From Pseudoxanthomonas sp. Root65 (GTDB lineage: Bacteria > Pseudomonadota > Gammaproteobacteria > Xanthomonadales > Xanthomonadaceae): a stretch of 64,000 nucleotides of DNA. This document shows positions 52,427 through 60,763 of this stretch, piece after piece. Numbering within the stretch: the first letter of the stretch is position 1; every line of letters begins with the position of its first letter. The position numbers were made by a program, and so were the translations under genes. The notes beneath the pieces are model-generated. The model saw nothing but the letters and a program-made list of their open reading frames with translations, was not told the origin of the DNA and did no database searches. The stretch spans positions 620,001-684,000 of the forward strand of contig NZ_LMHA01000002.1 in assembly GCF_001427635.1 (NCBI RefSeq), in the 5' to 3' direction.

Positions 52427-52435
52427 AGTATGCCG
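52421..52435. promoter_or_regulatory. 15-bp palindrome at the start of the flavoprotein gene
   Basis: CGGCATAGTATGCCG is a perfect 7+1+7 palindrome. It overlaps both candidate start codons of the minus-strand gene and lies 83 bases before the serine hydrolase ATG. On the minus strand it contains CATACT, a -10-like hexamer. It may be an operator for one or both divergent genes. Confidence 0.4.
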
Positions 52436-52517
52436 TGACGGCGCGCGGCTTCCGGCAGGCGCAACGCGCGTGCGGCATGCGGTATCGTCGCCCAGGATTC
52501 CAGATGCGGGACACACG

Positions 52518-54116
52518 ATGCGTTCGAAGCTGTCGGCGACCCACGGTCGCGCCCTCTGTCTGCTCGGCCTGCTCGCCTTCGGCGCTGCGGCCAGCGCGGC
52601 CACGCCCCCCGCTGCGCTGCAGGACATCGACGCCTATGTCGAGTCCGTGCGCGAAGCCTTCGACGTACCCGGTATCGCGGTGGCCGTGGTCAAGGACGGC
52701 GAGCTGGTGCTGGCGAAGGGCTGGGGCGAGCGCGAGATGGGCAAGGCCGCGCGGGTCGATGCGCACACCATGTTCGCCATCGCTTCCAACACCAAGGCGT
52801 TCACCGCGGCATCGCTGTCGATGCTGGCCGACGAGGGCAAGCTGACGCTGGAAGACCGCGTCATCGATCACCTGCCATGGTTCCGGATGGCCGATCCGTA
52901 CGTGACACGCGAAATGCGCGTGCGCGACCTGCTGGTCCATCGCAGCGGCCTGGGACTGGGCGCGGGCGACCTGCTGTACTGGCCCACCACCACCTACAGC
53001 AACCGCGAAGTGGCCGAGCGCCTGCGCGACGTGCCCCTGAGCGGCGGCTTCCGCGAGCGCTATGCCTACGACAACATCCTCTACGGCGTGGCGCAGCTGG
53101 TGATCGAGCAGGCCAGCGGGCAGTCGTACGAACAGTTCCTGCACACACGCTTCTTCCAGCCGCTGGGCATGCGCGAGACGCGCTACAACAGCGATGCGCT
53201 GAAGGCCGGCGACAATGTCGCCACCGGCCATGCCATGGCCGACTTCACCACGCTGCAGCCGGCGCCGCGCATGACCTGGCGCAACGTAGCCGGGGCCGGA
53301 GGTATCTATTCCAGCGTCACCGACATGGCGAAGTGGATGAACGCCCAGCTCGCCGGCGGTACCTATCGCGATGCGAAGGGACGCGAGCAGGCGCTGTTCA
53401 CGCCGGCGCGGCAGAAAGCGATGTGGTCTTTGGTCACGCCCATCCCGATCGCCGAACCGAAGATCGAGGCGCTGAAAGCGGCGAAGCCCAACTTCCTCGG
53501 CTACGGGGAAGGCTGGATGGTCTCGGATTTTCAGGGCCGCAAGCTGGTCTGGCACACCGGTGGCTGGCCGGGCATGGTCTCGCGCGTGACCCTGGTGCCG
53601 GAGCAGAAGCTGGGCATCGTGGTGCTGACCAACCAGGAAGTCGGCGCGGCCTTTAATGCGATCACGCTGAAGGTCCTGGACGCCTATATGGCCGACAGCG
53701 GCACCGATTGGCTGGCGGCCTACCAGGCGCAGGTGGCGCAGGCCAAGGGCAACGCCGACGAACGCTGGCAGAAACTGCTGGCGGCACGCGACGCCAGCTC
53801 GAAGCCCTCGCTGCCGCTCGCGAAGTACGCCGGTACGCTGCGCGATCCGTGGTATGGCGACGTGGTGGTTTCGCAGGAAGGCGAGGGACTGGTGCTGCGC
53901 TTCAGCCGCACGCCGGAACTGGTGGGTGACCTGCAGCCGTGGCAGCACGACACCTTCGTGGTGCGCTGGCGCGAGCGCTGGCTCAACGCAGACGCGTTCC
54001 TGACCTATTCGCTGAAGCCGGATGGCGGTATCCACGAAGCGCGGATGGAGGCGATCTCGCCGCTGACCGACTTCAGCTTCGACTTCCACGACCTGCGGCT
54101 GGTGCCGGTGGAGTAG
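52518..54116 (+). CDS. Secreted serine hydrolase, beta-lactamase/DD-peptidase fold (class C-like)
   Basis: A 532-residue protein with a signal peptide (MRSKLSATHGRALCLLGLLA) and the penicillin-recognising fold: SNTK (Ser90, Lys93), YDN (Tyr184, Asn186) and HTGG near residue 352. The last about 100 residues form an extra beta domain of the DUF3471 kind (YAGTLRDPWYGDVVVSQEG). These enzymes are esterases or peptidases more often than true beta-lactamases. The last 26 codons are repeated downstream in a tandem duplication. Confidence 0.87.
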   Translation: MRSKLSATHGRALCLLGLLAFGAAASAATPPAALQDIDAYVESVREAFDVPGIAVAVVKDGELVLAKGWGEREMGKAARVDAHTMFAIASNTKAFTAASLSMLADEGKLTLEDRVIDHLPWFRMADPYVTREMRVRDLLVHRSGLGLGAGDLLYWPTTTYSNREVAERLRDVPLSGGFRERYAYDNILYGVAQLVIEQASGQSYEQFLHTRFFQPLGMRETRYNSDALKAGDNVATGHAMADFTTLQPAPRMTWRNVAGAGGIYSSVTDMAKWMNAQLAGGTYRDAKGREQALFTPARQKAMWSLVTPIPIAEPKIEALKAAKPNFLGYGEGWMVSDFQGRKLVWHTGGWPGMVSRVTLVPEQKLGIVVLTNQEVGAAFNAITLKVLDAYMADSGTDWLAAYQAQVAQAKGNADERWQKLLAARDASSKPSLPLAKYAGTLRDPWYGDVVVSQEGEGLVLRFSRTPELVGDLQPWQHDTFVVRWRERWLNADAFLTYSLKPDGGIHEARMEAISPLTDFSFDFHDLRLVPVE

Positions 54117-54144
54117 CGAGCGATCGGGATCGCAGGAGCGGCAT

Positions 54145-54263
54145 GTGGGAGCGACGTAAGTCGCGATGGACGCAACTCCGGGCGGAGAACCTCCGGCGCC
54201 CGTTGCCGCGTCGGGTGAGTCTTTCCTCACTTGCCAGAAGCTCGCGACTTACGTCGCTCCCAC
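54145..54263. repeat. Inverted REP pair, first unit (GTGGGAGCGACG family)
   Basis: GTGGGAGCGACGTAAGTCGC... at 54145-54166 and its exact complement at 54242-54263. The inner GCGAC / GTCGC forms a small stem by itself. Part of the tandem duplication. Confidence 0.88.
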
Positions 54264-54430
54264 AACGGCCTTCGGTCTTGCGGCAATCGCCGCCTCGCTC
54301 GCAGGCCCTGGCGTCGCTTGGTAAGCGCGGATGGAGGCGATCTCGCCGCTGACCGACTTCAGCTTCGATCTCCACGACTTGCGGCTGGCGCCGGTGGAGT
54401 AGCGAGCAGCCGGGATTGCTGGGGTGGGAT

Positions 54431-54549
54431 GTGGGAGCGACGTAAGTCGCGATGGGCGCATCTCCGGGCGGAGAACGTCCGGCCTTCGTTGTCGCTTCGG
54501 GTGGGCCTATCCTCAACTGGCAGAAGCTCGCGACTTACGTCGCTCCCAC
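54431..54549. repeat. Inverted REP pair, second unit
   Basis: Same two elements as at 54145-54263, here at 54431-54452 and 54528-54549, in the second copy of the 286-bp duplication. Confidence 0.88.
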
Positions 54550-54583
54550 AACCGCCTTCGGCCCTGCAGGAACTGCGCAGCTG

Positions 54584-55030
54584 TCACTCGTGCGGCTTGA
54601 CGTCGATCAGTTCCACGTCGAACACCAGCGAGGCGCCCGGCGGGATGACGCCACCGGCGCCCTTGCTGCCATAGCCGAGGTCGGCCGGGATCTTCAGCGT
54701 GCGCTTGCCGCCGACCTTCATGCCGGCCACGCCTTCGTCCCAGCCGCGGATCACCTGGCCGGCGCCGAGGAGGAAGGTGAAGGGCGTGCCGCGATCGACC
54801 GAACTGTCGAACTTCATGCCGCGCTGCTGGGGCGCGTTCTCGTCGTAAAGCCAGCCGGTGTAGTGCACGCTGACATCGCTGCCGCTGGTGGCCACGGCGC
54901 CGGTGCCGGCGGCGGTGTCGATGCGTTCGAGTTCGGCGACGCTGCCGCCCGGCGGTGGGCCGGAGGGCGCGCAGGCGGCGAGCAGGGTCAGCGAAGCAGC
55001 GAGCAGCAGGGTACGCATCATGGGGTTCAT
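54584..55030 (-). CDS. FKBP-type peptidyl-prolyl isomerase lipoprotein
   Basis: A 148-residue protein with a lipoprotein signal (MNPMMRTLLLAASLTLLAAC) whose lipobox LAAC places the mature Cys at residue 20. The FKBP domain follows: VHYTGWLYDENAP, FDSSVDRGTPFTFLLGAG, VIRGWDEGVAGMKVGGKR and GYGSKGAGGVIPP, ending FDVELIDVK. It should act as a proline isomerase anchored in the envelope. In-frame ATGs at 55021 and 55018 are alternatives. Divergent from the DUF6164 gene. Confidence 0.92.
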   Translation of the reverse strand: MNPMMRTLLLAASLTLLAACAPSGPPPGGSVAELERIDTAAGTGAVATSGSDVSVHYTGWLYDENAPQQRGMKFDSSVDRGTPFTFLLGAGQVIRGWDEGVAGMKVGGKRTLKIPADLGYGSKGAGGVIPPGASLVFDVELIDVKPHE

Positions 55031-55092
55031 CGATATCGGCAAGGCGCGCAGGGTAACCCATCGGTGGCGAAAGACACCGCACGGGCTGCGGT

Positions 55093-55098
55093 TAAACT
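55093..55098 (+). promoter_or_regulatory. -10-like element (TAAACT) six bases before ATG
   Basis: TAAACT, six bases, ATG at 55105. Same arrangement as for the antiporter, trxC and trhO starts; suggests a leaderless mRNA. Confidence 0.45.
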
Positions 55099-55104
55099 GC
55101 GCCC

Positions 55105-55467
55105 ATGGCGAAACTTTTCCTGAACCTGCGCAACGTACCCGGCGATGAAGCCCACGAGGTGCGTGAGCTGCTGCGGACCCACGCGATCGACTTCTACGAG
55201 ACCCCGCCCAGCCCGTGGGGCATTTCCGCCGGCGGGTTGTGGATCGAGGATCCGGATCAACTGGCACGCGCGAAAATCCTGATGGCCGACTATCAGATCC
55301 GACGTCGCGAGCAGGCCCGCACCCAGCAGAGAGCGGACGAGCGCGAAGGGCGCGCAGAGACGTTCATGGGCCTGCTGCAGTCGCGACCGGGATACGTCAT
55401 CGGCATGCTCGCGGCAATGGCCGCGATCATCGCGTTGACGCTGGCCTTGCCCTGGCTGCTGCTCTGA
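55105..55467 (+). CDS. DUF6164-family membrane-anchored protein
   Basis: A 120-residue protein. MAKLFLNLRNVPGDEAHEVR, FYETPPSPWGISAGGLWI and the region ARAKILMADYQIRR make a small ferredoxin-like domain related to DUF2007; a charged helix leads to a C-terminal membrane span (IIALTLALPWLLL). Function unknown, but the family is common in gammaproteobacteria. No ribosome site is evident before the ATG, consistent with a leaderless message. Confidence 0.85.
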   Translation: MAKLFLNLRNVPGDEAHEVRELLRTHAIDFYETPPSPWGISAGGLWIEDPDQLARAKILMADYQIRRREQARTQQRADEREGRAETFMGLLQSRPGYVIGMLAAMAAIIALTLALPWLLL

Positions 55468-55565
55468 TCGCAGCCGGCTTCGGGCAGCGCGTACGCGCCC
55501 CGGAAATCCTCAGCGGCGGTCTTTGATCCGTCCGGTCCGGATGCCCATGGAGCGCACGCGAAAGC

Positions 55566-56012
55566 TCAGAACATCGCATGCAGCGCTTCCAGCATCGTCG
55601 CCCAGCCCTGTTGCGTCCGCCCGGCGTAGTCGGCCCAGGCGCGGGGCAGGGCGTGGGTGAGGTGCAGGTCGCAGCCGGACGTGGTCGGCGTGATGACGAT
55701 GTCGACGCGGCTGCCGTCCTGGTCGGCTTCGCCGGCGATGGTCCAAGTGAAGGACAGCCGGTGCGGACGCTCGATGACCAGGTATTCGCCGACGTGGTCG
55801 ATGCGCTCGCCGTCGCGTTCGACCAGCATCGAGAAGCGCCCACCGACGCGCGGATCCACGTCCAGGCGCAGCAGTTTTTCTTCGCGAATCTCCGGACCCA
55901 TCATCCACTGGCCCAGCAGGCGGGGCGTCAGCCACGCGTCGAACACGCGTTCGGCCGGCGCAGCGAAGGAACGATGGACGGTGACATCGACGGTGTCGGG
56001 AGGCGTCGTCAT
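55566..56012 (-). CDS. SRPBCC/AHSA1-family protein
   Basis: A 148-residue protein of the Aha1-like (activator of Hsp90 ATPase homologue) START fold: VHRSFAAPAERVFDAWLTP at the start, WMMGPEIREEKLLRLDVDPR and GGRFSMLVERDG, then WADYAGRTQQGWATMLEAL at the end. The ATG overlaps the stop of an ArsR-type gene by four bases. ArsR-SRPBCC pairs are frequent in proteobacteria, where the SRPBCC protein may bind a hydrophobic ligand; its actual role is not known. Confidence 0.88.
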   Translation of the reverse strand: MTTPPDTVDVTVHRSFAAPAERVFDAWLTPRLLGQWMMGPEIREEKLLRLDVDPRVGGRFSMLVERDGERIDHVGEYLVIERPHRLSFTWTIAGEADQDGSRVDIVITPTTSGCDLHLTHALPRAWADYAGRTQQGWATMLEALHAMF

Positions 56013-56371
56013 GGCGTTTCCAGGATCGGGGAAGCGAGGGAAGGGGCGTCCGTCTGCAGCGCCGCATCGAGGGCATCGAGGCGGGCGGTCCAGAACTGTT
56101 CGTACTGCCGCAGCCAGGCGTCGCCTTCGGCCAGCGCCTGCGGTTGCAGGTGGCACAGGTGCGTGCGGCCCTGGATCTGTCGCGTCACCAGCCCGGCGCG
56201 TTCCAGCACCTTGATGTGCTTGGACGCGGCCGCCAGCGAGATCAGGAACGGCGCCGCCAGCTCGCCCACGCTGCGCGGCTGCCCGCGCAGGCTGCGCAGC
56301 ATGCGGCGACGGGTGCTGTCGGCGAGCGCGTGGAAGACGGCGTCGAGGCGGGCGGCATCATGTTCAACCAT
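56009..56371 (-). CDS. ArsR-family winged-helix repressor
   Basis: A 120-residue regulator beginning MVEHDAARLDAVFHALADST, with RRRMLRSLRGQPRSVGEL and the recognition helix region ISLAAASKHIKVLERAGLV. It lacks the ELCVC metal site of arsenic-sensing ArsR, so it belongs to the SRPBCC-associated group. Its start codon lies inside an inverted repeat, and a second copy overlaps the -35 of its promoter, which implies autorepression. It is coupled to the SRPBCC gene. Confidence 0.9.
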   Translation of the reverse strand: MVEHDAARLDAVFHALADSTRRRMLRSLRGQPRSVGELAAPFLISLAAASKHIKVLERAGLVTRQIQGRTHLCHLQPQALAEGDAWLRQYEQFWTARLDALDAALQTDAPSLASPILETP

Positions 56372-56419
56372 GTGGTTGAGTATTTCCGCGCGCGCCTTGA
56401 CTGTCAACCATCCGGTTGA
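56364..56419 (-). promoter_or_regulatory. ArsR promoter with two operators
   Basis: On the minus strand TTGACA (plus 56402-56407) and AATACT (plus 56379-56384) are separated by 17 bases, an excellent sigma-70 promoter. Two palindromes TCAACC-N4-GGTTGA sit at 56364-56379 and 56404-56419, their centres exactly 40 bp apart. One covers the -35 box and the other lies between the -10 and the start codon. The ATG begins seven bases after the -10, so the mRNA is likely leaderless. Confidence 0.8.
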
Positions 56420-56446
56420 ATGAAGGGGGCCGACGCCGACGGGCGG

Positions 56447-56452
56447 TAAAAT
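56447..56452 (+). promoter_or_regulatory. -10-like element (TAAAAT) six bases before the trhO ATG
   Basis: TAAAAT, six bases, ATG at 56459. A strong -10 match at the spacing expected for a leaderless mRNA; no -35 is evident. Confidence 0.5.
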
Positions 56453-56458
56453 CGCGGC

Positions 56459-57208
56459 ATGGTCACCAATATCGCCGCCTACCACTTCACGCCCCTCGAG
56501 GCGCCGGCCGACGTCGCCGCCACCCTGCATGCTCGCGCCGATGCGCTGGCCCTGCGCGGGTCCGTGCTGGTGGCCGGCGAGGGCCTGAACCTGTTCCTGG
56601 CCGGTGAGGCGGATGCCATCGAATCCTTCCTGGCGCCGCTGCGCGCCGATCCGCGCTTCCAGGGCCTGCGGGTGAAGTACAGCCGTAGCGAGCGCGTGCC
56701 GTTCGCGCGCCTCAAGATCAAGGTGAAGCCGGAAATCATCAGCTTCCGCCGTCCCGGCAGCACGCCGGAAGACGCGCGGGCGCCGGTTGTCGCGCCGCGC
56801 ACGCTGGCGCGCTGGCTGCAGCAGGGCCACGACGACGCGGGCCGTCGCGTAGTGATGCTGGACACGCGCAACCAGCAGGAAATCGAATACGGCACCTTCG
56901 CCGGCGCGCTGACGCTGCCGATCGACAAATTCACCGATCTGCCGGCGGCGCTGGAGCCGCATCGCGATGCGCTGAAGGACGCCACCGTGGTCAGCTTCTG
57001 CACCGGCGGCATCCGCTGCGAGAAGGCCGTGCTGTGGATGCAGGCCGACGGCATGGACAACGTGCTGCAGCTGGACGACGGCATCCTCGGCTACTTCGAG
57101 CAGGTGGGCGGGTTCGGGTACGACGGCGCCTGTTTCGTGTTCGACGAACGCGTCGCGCTGCGCCCCGACCTGACGCCGCTGGTGGACGACGCTTCGGACG
57201 CCGCATGA
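56459..57208 (+). CDS. trhO: Rhodanese-domain tRNA uridine 5-hydroxylase TrhO-like (UPF0176)
   Basis: A 249-residue protein with the UPF0176 N-terminal ferredoxin-like domain ([30 protein letters not shown]) and a rhodanese domain whose active loop reads CTGGIRCEK (Cys181, Cys187). TrhO/YceA hydroxylates U34 of some tRNAs; this copy is shorter than the E. coli protein, lacking its C-terminal extension, so the assignment is at family level. Its stop overlaps the selO start by four bases, so the two are coupled. Confidence 0.83.
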   Translation: MVTNIAAYHFTPLEAPADVAATLHARADALALRGSVLVAGEGLNLFLAGEADAIESFLAPLRADPRFQGLRVKYSRSERVPFARLKIKVKPEIISFRRPGSTPEDARAPVVAPRTLARWLQQGHDDAGRRVVMLDTRNQQEIEYGTFAGALTLPIDKFTDLPAALEPHRDALKDATVVSFCTGGIRCEKAVLWMQADGMDNVLQLDDGILGYFEQVGGFGYDGACFVFDERVALRPDLTPLVDDASDAA

Positions 57209-58773
57209 GCGGCCTGGACGCCCTGCGTTTCGACAACCGCTTCCTGCGCGAACTGCCGGGCGATCCCGAGCAGGGCTATCGCCGCCGCGAGGTGCGCGGT
57301 GCGCTGTGGTCGGCGGTCGAGCCCACACCGGTGGCCGCGCCGACGCTGCTGGCGCATTCGCGCGACGTCGCGTCCCTGCTCGGACTGGACGATGGCGATG
57401 TCGCATCGCCTGCATTCGCCCAGGTGTTCGGCGGCAATGCCTTGCTGCCCGGGATGCAGCCATACGCCGGCAACTACGGGGGCCACCAGTTCGGCCACTG
57501 GGCCGGTCAGCTCGGCGATGGCCGTGCCGTCACGCTGGGCGAAGCGGTCAATGCGGCCGGCGAGCGCTGGGAGCTGCAACTGAAGGGTGCGGGTTCGACA
57601 CCCTATTCGCGCACCGCCGATGGCCGCGCAGTCCTGCGCTCCTCGATCCGCGAGTTCCTGTGCAGCGAAGCGATGCACCATCTGGGCGTGCCGACGACGC
57701 GCGCACTGAGCCTGGTCGGCACGGGCGAGGCGGTGGTGCGCGACATGTTCTACGACGGCCACCCGACACCCGAACCGGGCGCCGTCGTCTGCCGCGTGGC
57801 GCCGTCGTTCCTGCGCTTCGGCCATTACCAGCTGCCCACCTCGCGTGGCGAGACGGAGCTGCTGCGTGCGCTGGTGGACTTCACGATCCGGCGCGACTTT
57901 CCGCACCTGGCGGGCGAGGGCGAGGCGCTGTATGCGGCATGGTTCGCCGAGGTCTGCGAACGCACGGCGGTGATGGTGGCGCACTGGATGCGGGTGGGTT
58001 TCGTACATGGCGTGATGAATACCGACAACATGTCGGTGCTGGGCCTGACCATCGACTACGGCCCGTATGGCTGGATCGACCACTACGATCCGGACTGGAC
58101 GCCGAACACCACCGACGTACAGGGCCGACGTTACCGGTTCGGCTGGCAGCCGCGCGTGGCGGGCTGGAACCTGAGCCGCTTCGCGCAGGCGCTGTCGCCG
58201 CTGTTCGGCGACGCGGCGCCGTTGCAGGACGGGCTGCAGCGCTTCGCCGATGCCTACACGCAGGCGGACCGCGACACCATCGCAGGCAAACTGGGGCTGG
58301 CCGCCTGCCGCGACGACGATGTCGAACGCAGGGAGGCGCTGCAGTTGCTGTTGCAGGAAGGCGAGATCGACATGACGCTGTTCTTCCGCGCGTTGATGAA
58401 TGCGGATCTGTCGGATGCCTCGCTGTCCGCTTTCGACGAGGCGTTCTACGATCCGGCGAAGCGCGAGGCCGTGGCGCCCGCGCTGCGCGACTGGTTGGTC
58501 GGCTATGCGCGGCGGCGTGACGAAGATGCGCTCGATGCCGCCACGCGCCGCGAACGCATGCGCCTGGCCAATCCCCGCTACGTGCTGCGCAACTATCTGG
58601 CGCAGCAGGCGATCGAGGCTGCGGAGGCCGGCGACCTGACCGGCGTCCATGACCTGATGGAGGTCATGCGCCGTCCTTACGACGACCAGCCCGGCTGCGA
58701 CCGGTTTGCGCATCGGCGCCCCGACTGGGCACGGGAACGCGCAGGCTGCTCGATGCTGTCGTGCAGTTCGTGA
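57205..58773 (+). CDS. selO: Protein adenylyltransferase SelO (YdiU)
   Basis: A 522-residue pseudokinase-fold enzyme that transfers AMP to protein hydroxyls. [18 protein letters not shown] at the start, [37 protein letters not shown] and the metal-binding region [14 protein letters not shown] are all intact. The C-terminus ends SCSS, where eukaryotic SelO has selenocysteine and bacteria have cysteine. It overlaps trhO by four bases. SelO is linked to oxidative-stress responses. Confidence 0.95.
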   Translation: MSGLDALRFDNRFLRELPGDPEQGYRRREVRGALWSAVEPTPVAAPTLLAHSRDVASLLGLDDGDVASPAFAQVFGGNALLPGMQPYAGNYGGHQFGHWAGQLGDGRAVTLGEAVNAAGERWELQLKGAGSTPYSRTADGRAVLRSSIREFLCSEAMHHLGVPTTRALSLVGTGEAVVRDMFYDGHPTPEPGAVVCRVAPSFLRFGHYQLPTSRGETELLRALVDFTIRRDFPHLAGEGEALYAAWFAEVCERTAVMVAHWMRVGFVHGVMNTDNMSVLGLTIDYGPYGWIDHYDPDWTPNTTDVQGRRYRFGWQPRVAGWNLSRFAQALSPLFGDAAPLQDGLQRFADAYTQADRDTIAGKLGLAACRDDDVERREALQLLLQEGEIDMTLFFRALMNADLSDASLSAFDEAFYDPAKREAVAPALRDWLVGYARRRDEDALDAATRRERMRLANPRYVLRNYLAQQAIEAAEAGDLTGVHDLMEVMRRPYDDQPGCDRFAHRRPDWARERAGCSMLSCSS

Positions 58774-58788
58774 GCGCGCTGGCCCACT

Positions 58789-58915
58789 GTAGGAGCGACG
58801 TCAGTCGCGACCGAGCGTCCAGGCCTCCTCGTGCCGTCAGATGCAAAGGGTCTACGACACAGGCATGTTTCCAGCGTGGCGGTCGACATGCGGTCGCGAC
58901 TGACGTCGCTCCTAC
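58789..58915. repeat. Inverted REP pair (GTAGGAGCGACG variant)
   Basis: GTAGGAGCGACGTCAGTCGC... at 58789-58811 is exactly complementary to 58893-58915. It is the GTAG-headed variant of the elements at 54145. It lies between selO and the GST gene. Confidence 0.9.
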
Positions 58916-58962
58916 AACGGCGAGCGGCGCGGTAGCATGAGCTTCCCCCGCGGAGCGCCCCC

Positions 58963-59634
58963 ATGATCACCGTCCACCACCTCAACAACTCCCGCTCGCA
59001 GCGCGTGCTCTGGCTGCTGGAAGAACTGGGGCTGGACTACACCGTCGTGCGCTACCAGCGCGATGCGAAAACGATGCTGGCGCCGCCGGAGCTGAAGAAG
59101 ATCCACCCGCTGGGCAAGTCGCCGGTGGTGGTCGACGGCGAGCATGTGCTGGCCGAATCGGGTGCCATCCTCGAGTACCTGGTGGAGCGCTATGACGCGG
59201 CGCGCCGGTTCGCACCGTCGCCGGGCAGTGCCGAACACCTTCGCTACCGCTACTGGCTGCACTACGCGGAAGGCTCGGCGATGCCGCCGATGCTGCTGAG
59301 CCTGGTGTTCTCGCGCCTGAAGAAGGCGCCGATGCCGTTCTTCGCCCGGCCGGTCGCGCGCGGGATCGCCGACAAGGCCATGCGGACGTTCGTCGGTCCG
59401 CAGGTGAAGCTGCATCTGGACTACATGGAGCACGAACTCGGCAAGGCGGCCTGGTTCGCCGGAGAGCAGTTCAGCGCGGCGGACATCCAGATGAGCTTTC
59501 CGGTGGAAGCCGCCGCGGTGCGGACCGGCCTTGCGGACCGTCCGAATCTGGCCAGCTTCCTCGCGCGCCTCCATGCGCGACCTTCCTACCAGCGGGCACT
59601 GCAGCAGGGCGGTCCGTTCGACCTGCTGGGCTGA
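58963..59634 (+). CDS. Glutathione S-transferase
   Basis: A 223-residue GST. The thioredoxin-like domain starts [20 protein letters not shown] with Ser/Arg at the active-site position (NNSRSQR), then [14 protein letters not shown] and [13 protein letters not shown] for glutathione binding; the helical domain follows, with [15 protein letters not shown]. The layout is that of YfcF/GstB-like bacterial enzymes. A TAGCAT -10-like hexamer lies at 58932. The substrate is not known. Confidence 0.9.
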   Translation: MITVHHLNNSRSQRVLWLLEELGLDYTVVRYQRDAKTMLAPPELKKIHPLGKSPVVVDGEHVLAESGAILEYLVERYDAARRFAPSPGSAEHLRYRYWLHYAEGSAMPPMLLSLVFSRLKKAPMPFFARPVARGIADKAMRTFVGPQVKLHLDYMEHELGKAAWFAGEQFSAADIQMSFPVEAAAVRTGLADRPNLASFLARLHARPSYQRALQQGGPFDLLG

Positions 59635-59718
59635 GCGGGATACAGCGTCCCGCGACCTGTGGTGGAATCCGGCCGTCGGTGGCCCCATGACAATGGCATC
59701 GTCCTTGCCGGTGGTCCC

Positions 59719-60699
59719 ATGATTCCGTATTCGCTCCTCGACCTGGCCCCCGTCTGCGAAGGCAGCGACACCACGCAGGCCTTCGCCCACATGCGCGACC
59801 TGGCGCAGCACGCCGAGCGCTGGGGCTATACGCGCTACTGGCTGGCCGAACACCACAACATGCCGGGCATCGCCAGCGCGGCCACCGCCGTGCTGATCGG
59901 CCATGTCGCAGGCGCGACCTCGACGATCCGCGTCGGCGCCGGCGGCATCATGCTGCCCAACCACTCGCCGCTGCAGGTGGCCGAACAGTTCGGCACGCTC
60001 GCGTCGCTGTATCCGGGCCGCATCGACCTGGGACTGGGCCGCGCACCGGGCACCGACCAGGCCACGGCGCGCGCCCTGCGCCGCTACTTCGACGGCGCCG
60101 ATCAGTTTCCGCAGGACGTCCAGGAAGTGCTGCGCTACTTCGCGCCGGTCCAAGAGGGCCAGGCCGTGCGCGCCGTGCCGGGTGCGGGACTGGAGGTGCC
60201 GGTGTGGCTGCTGGGCTCCAGCCTGTTCGGCGCGCAGTTGGCGGCCGCGCTCGGCTTGCCGTATGCATTCGCATCGCACTTCGCGCCGGACGCGATGGAC
60301 CAGGCGTTGTTGCTCTATCACCGAGACTTCCGCCCGTCCAAGCATGTGGCCAAGCCGCACGCGATGCTTGCCCTGAACGTGGTGGCGGCCGAGACCGACG
60401 AGGAAGCGCGCTATCTGTTCACCACCCAGCAGCAGGCCTTCGTCAACCTGCGTCGTGGCCGCGCGGGACTGGTGCCGCCGCCGATCGACGACATCGAGAC
60501 GTTCTGGGAGCCGCATGAGAAGACCGGGGTCGCGCAGGCGCTCGCCTGTGCCGTCATCGGCAGCCGCGACACCGTGCGCAAGGGCATCGCCGACTTCATC
60601 CAGCGGCATCGTCCGGACGAACTGATGCTGACCGCCAACATCTTCGACCACGCCAAGCGCCTGCGCTCCTTCGAGATCGCGGACGAGGTCATGTCGTAG
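59719..60699 (+). CDS. LLM-class flavin-dependent oxidoreductase (YhbW-like)
   Basis: A 326-residue luciferase-like monooxygenase: [55 protein letters not shown] and [18 protein letters not shown] are the diagnostic stretches of the MsnO8/YhbW subgroup. It needs FMNH2 from a partner reductase that is not in the window. The start at 59719 is the conserved one. Its stop codon, TAG, is provided by the GTAG head of a REP element. Confidence 0.9.
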   Translation: MIPYSLLDLAPVCEGSDTTQAFAHMRDLAQHAERWGYTRYWLAEHHNMPGIASAATAVLIGHVAGATSTIRVGAGGIMLPNHSPLQVAEQFGTLASLYPGRIDLGLGRAPGTDQATARALRRYFDGADQFPQDVQEVLRYFAPVQEGQAVRAVPGAGLEVPVWLLGSSLFGAQLAAALGLPYAFASHFAPDAMDQALLLYHRDFRPSKHVAKPHAMLALNVVAAETDEEARYLFTTQQQAFVNLRRGRAGLVPPPIDDIETFWEPHEKTGVAQALACAVIGSRDTVRKGIADFIQRHRPDELMLTANIFDHAKRLRSFEIADEVMS

Positions 60700-60763
60700 C
60701 GTGCGTCACGCGCACGACAGCGGTGACACGCATCCATGCGGTCGTGCGCTCGGCGCACGCTAC
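60696..60763. repeat. Inverted REP pair (GTAGCGTGCG family)
   Basis: The elements 60696-60718 and 60741-60763 are inverted copies (GTAGCGTGCG at the head, CGCACGAC at the other end) that differ only in the loop. They match the pair at 39885-39968. The TAG of each GTAG head is the stop codon of the adjoining gene. Confidence 0.88.

Larger units (their letters stand above)
54037..54575. repeat. 286-bp tandem duplication of the serine hydrolase 3' end and spacer
   Basis: The sequence from 54037 (last 26 codons of the hydrolase gene, stop, and REP pair) recurs from 54323 with a period of 286 bases. The copies differ at scattered positions, for example FDFHDLRLVPVE in the gene and FDLHDLRLAPVE in the copy, which lacks a start and upstream part. 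It fills the 467-bp gap to the FKBP gene. Confidence 0.88.

Noticed and set aside
51495..54230. A 911-codon minus-strand frame across the serine hydrolase and flavoprotein genes
   Set aside because: It is antisense to a serine hydrolase with intact catalytic motifs and out of frame with the flavoprotein; a shadow.
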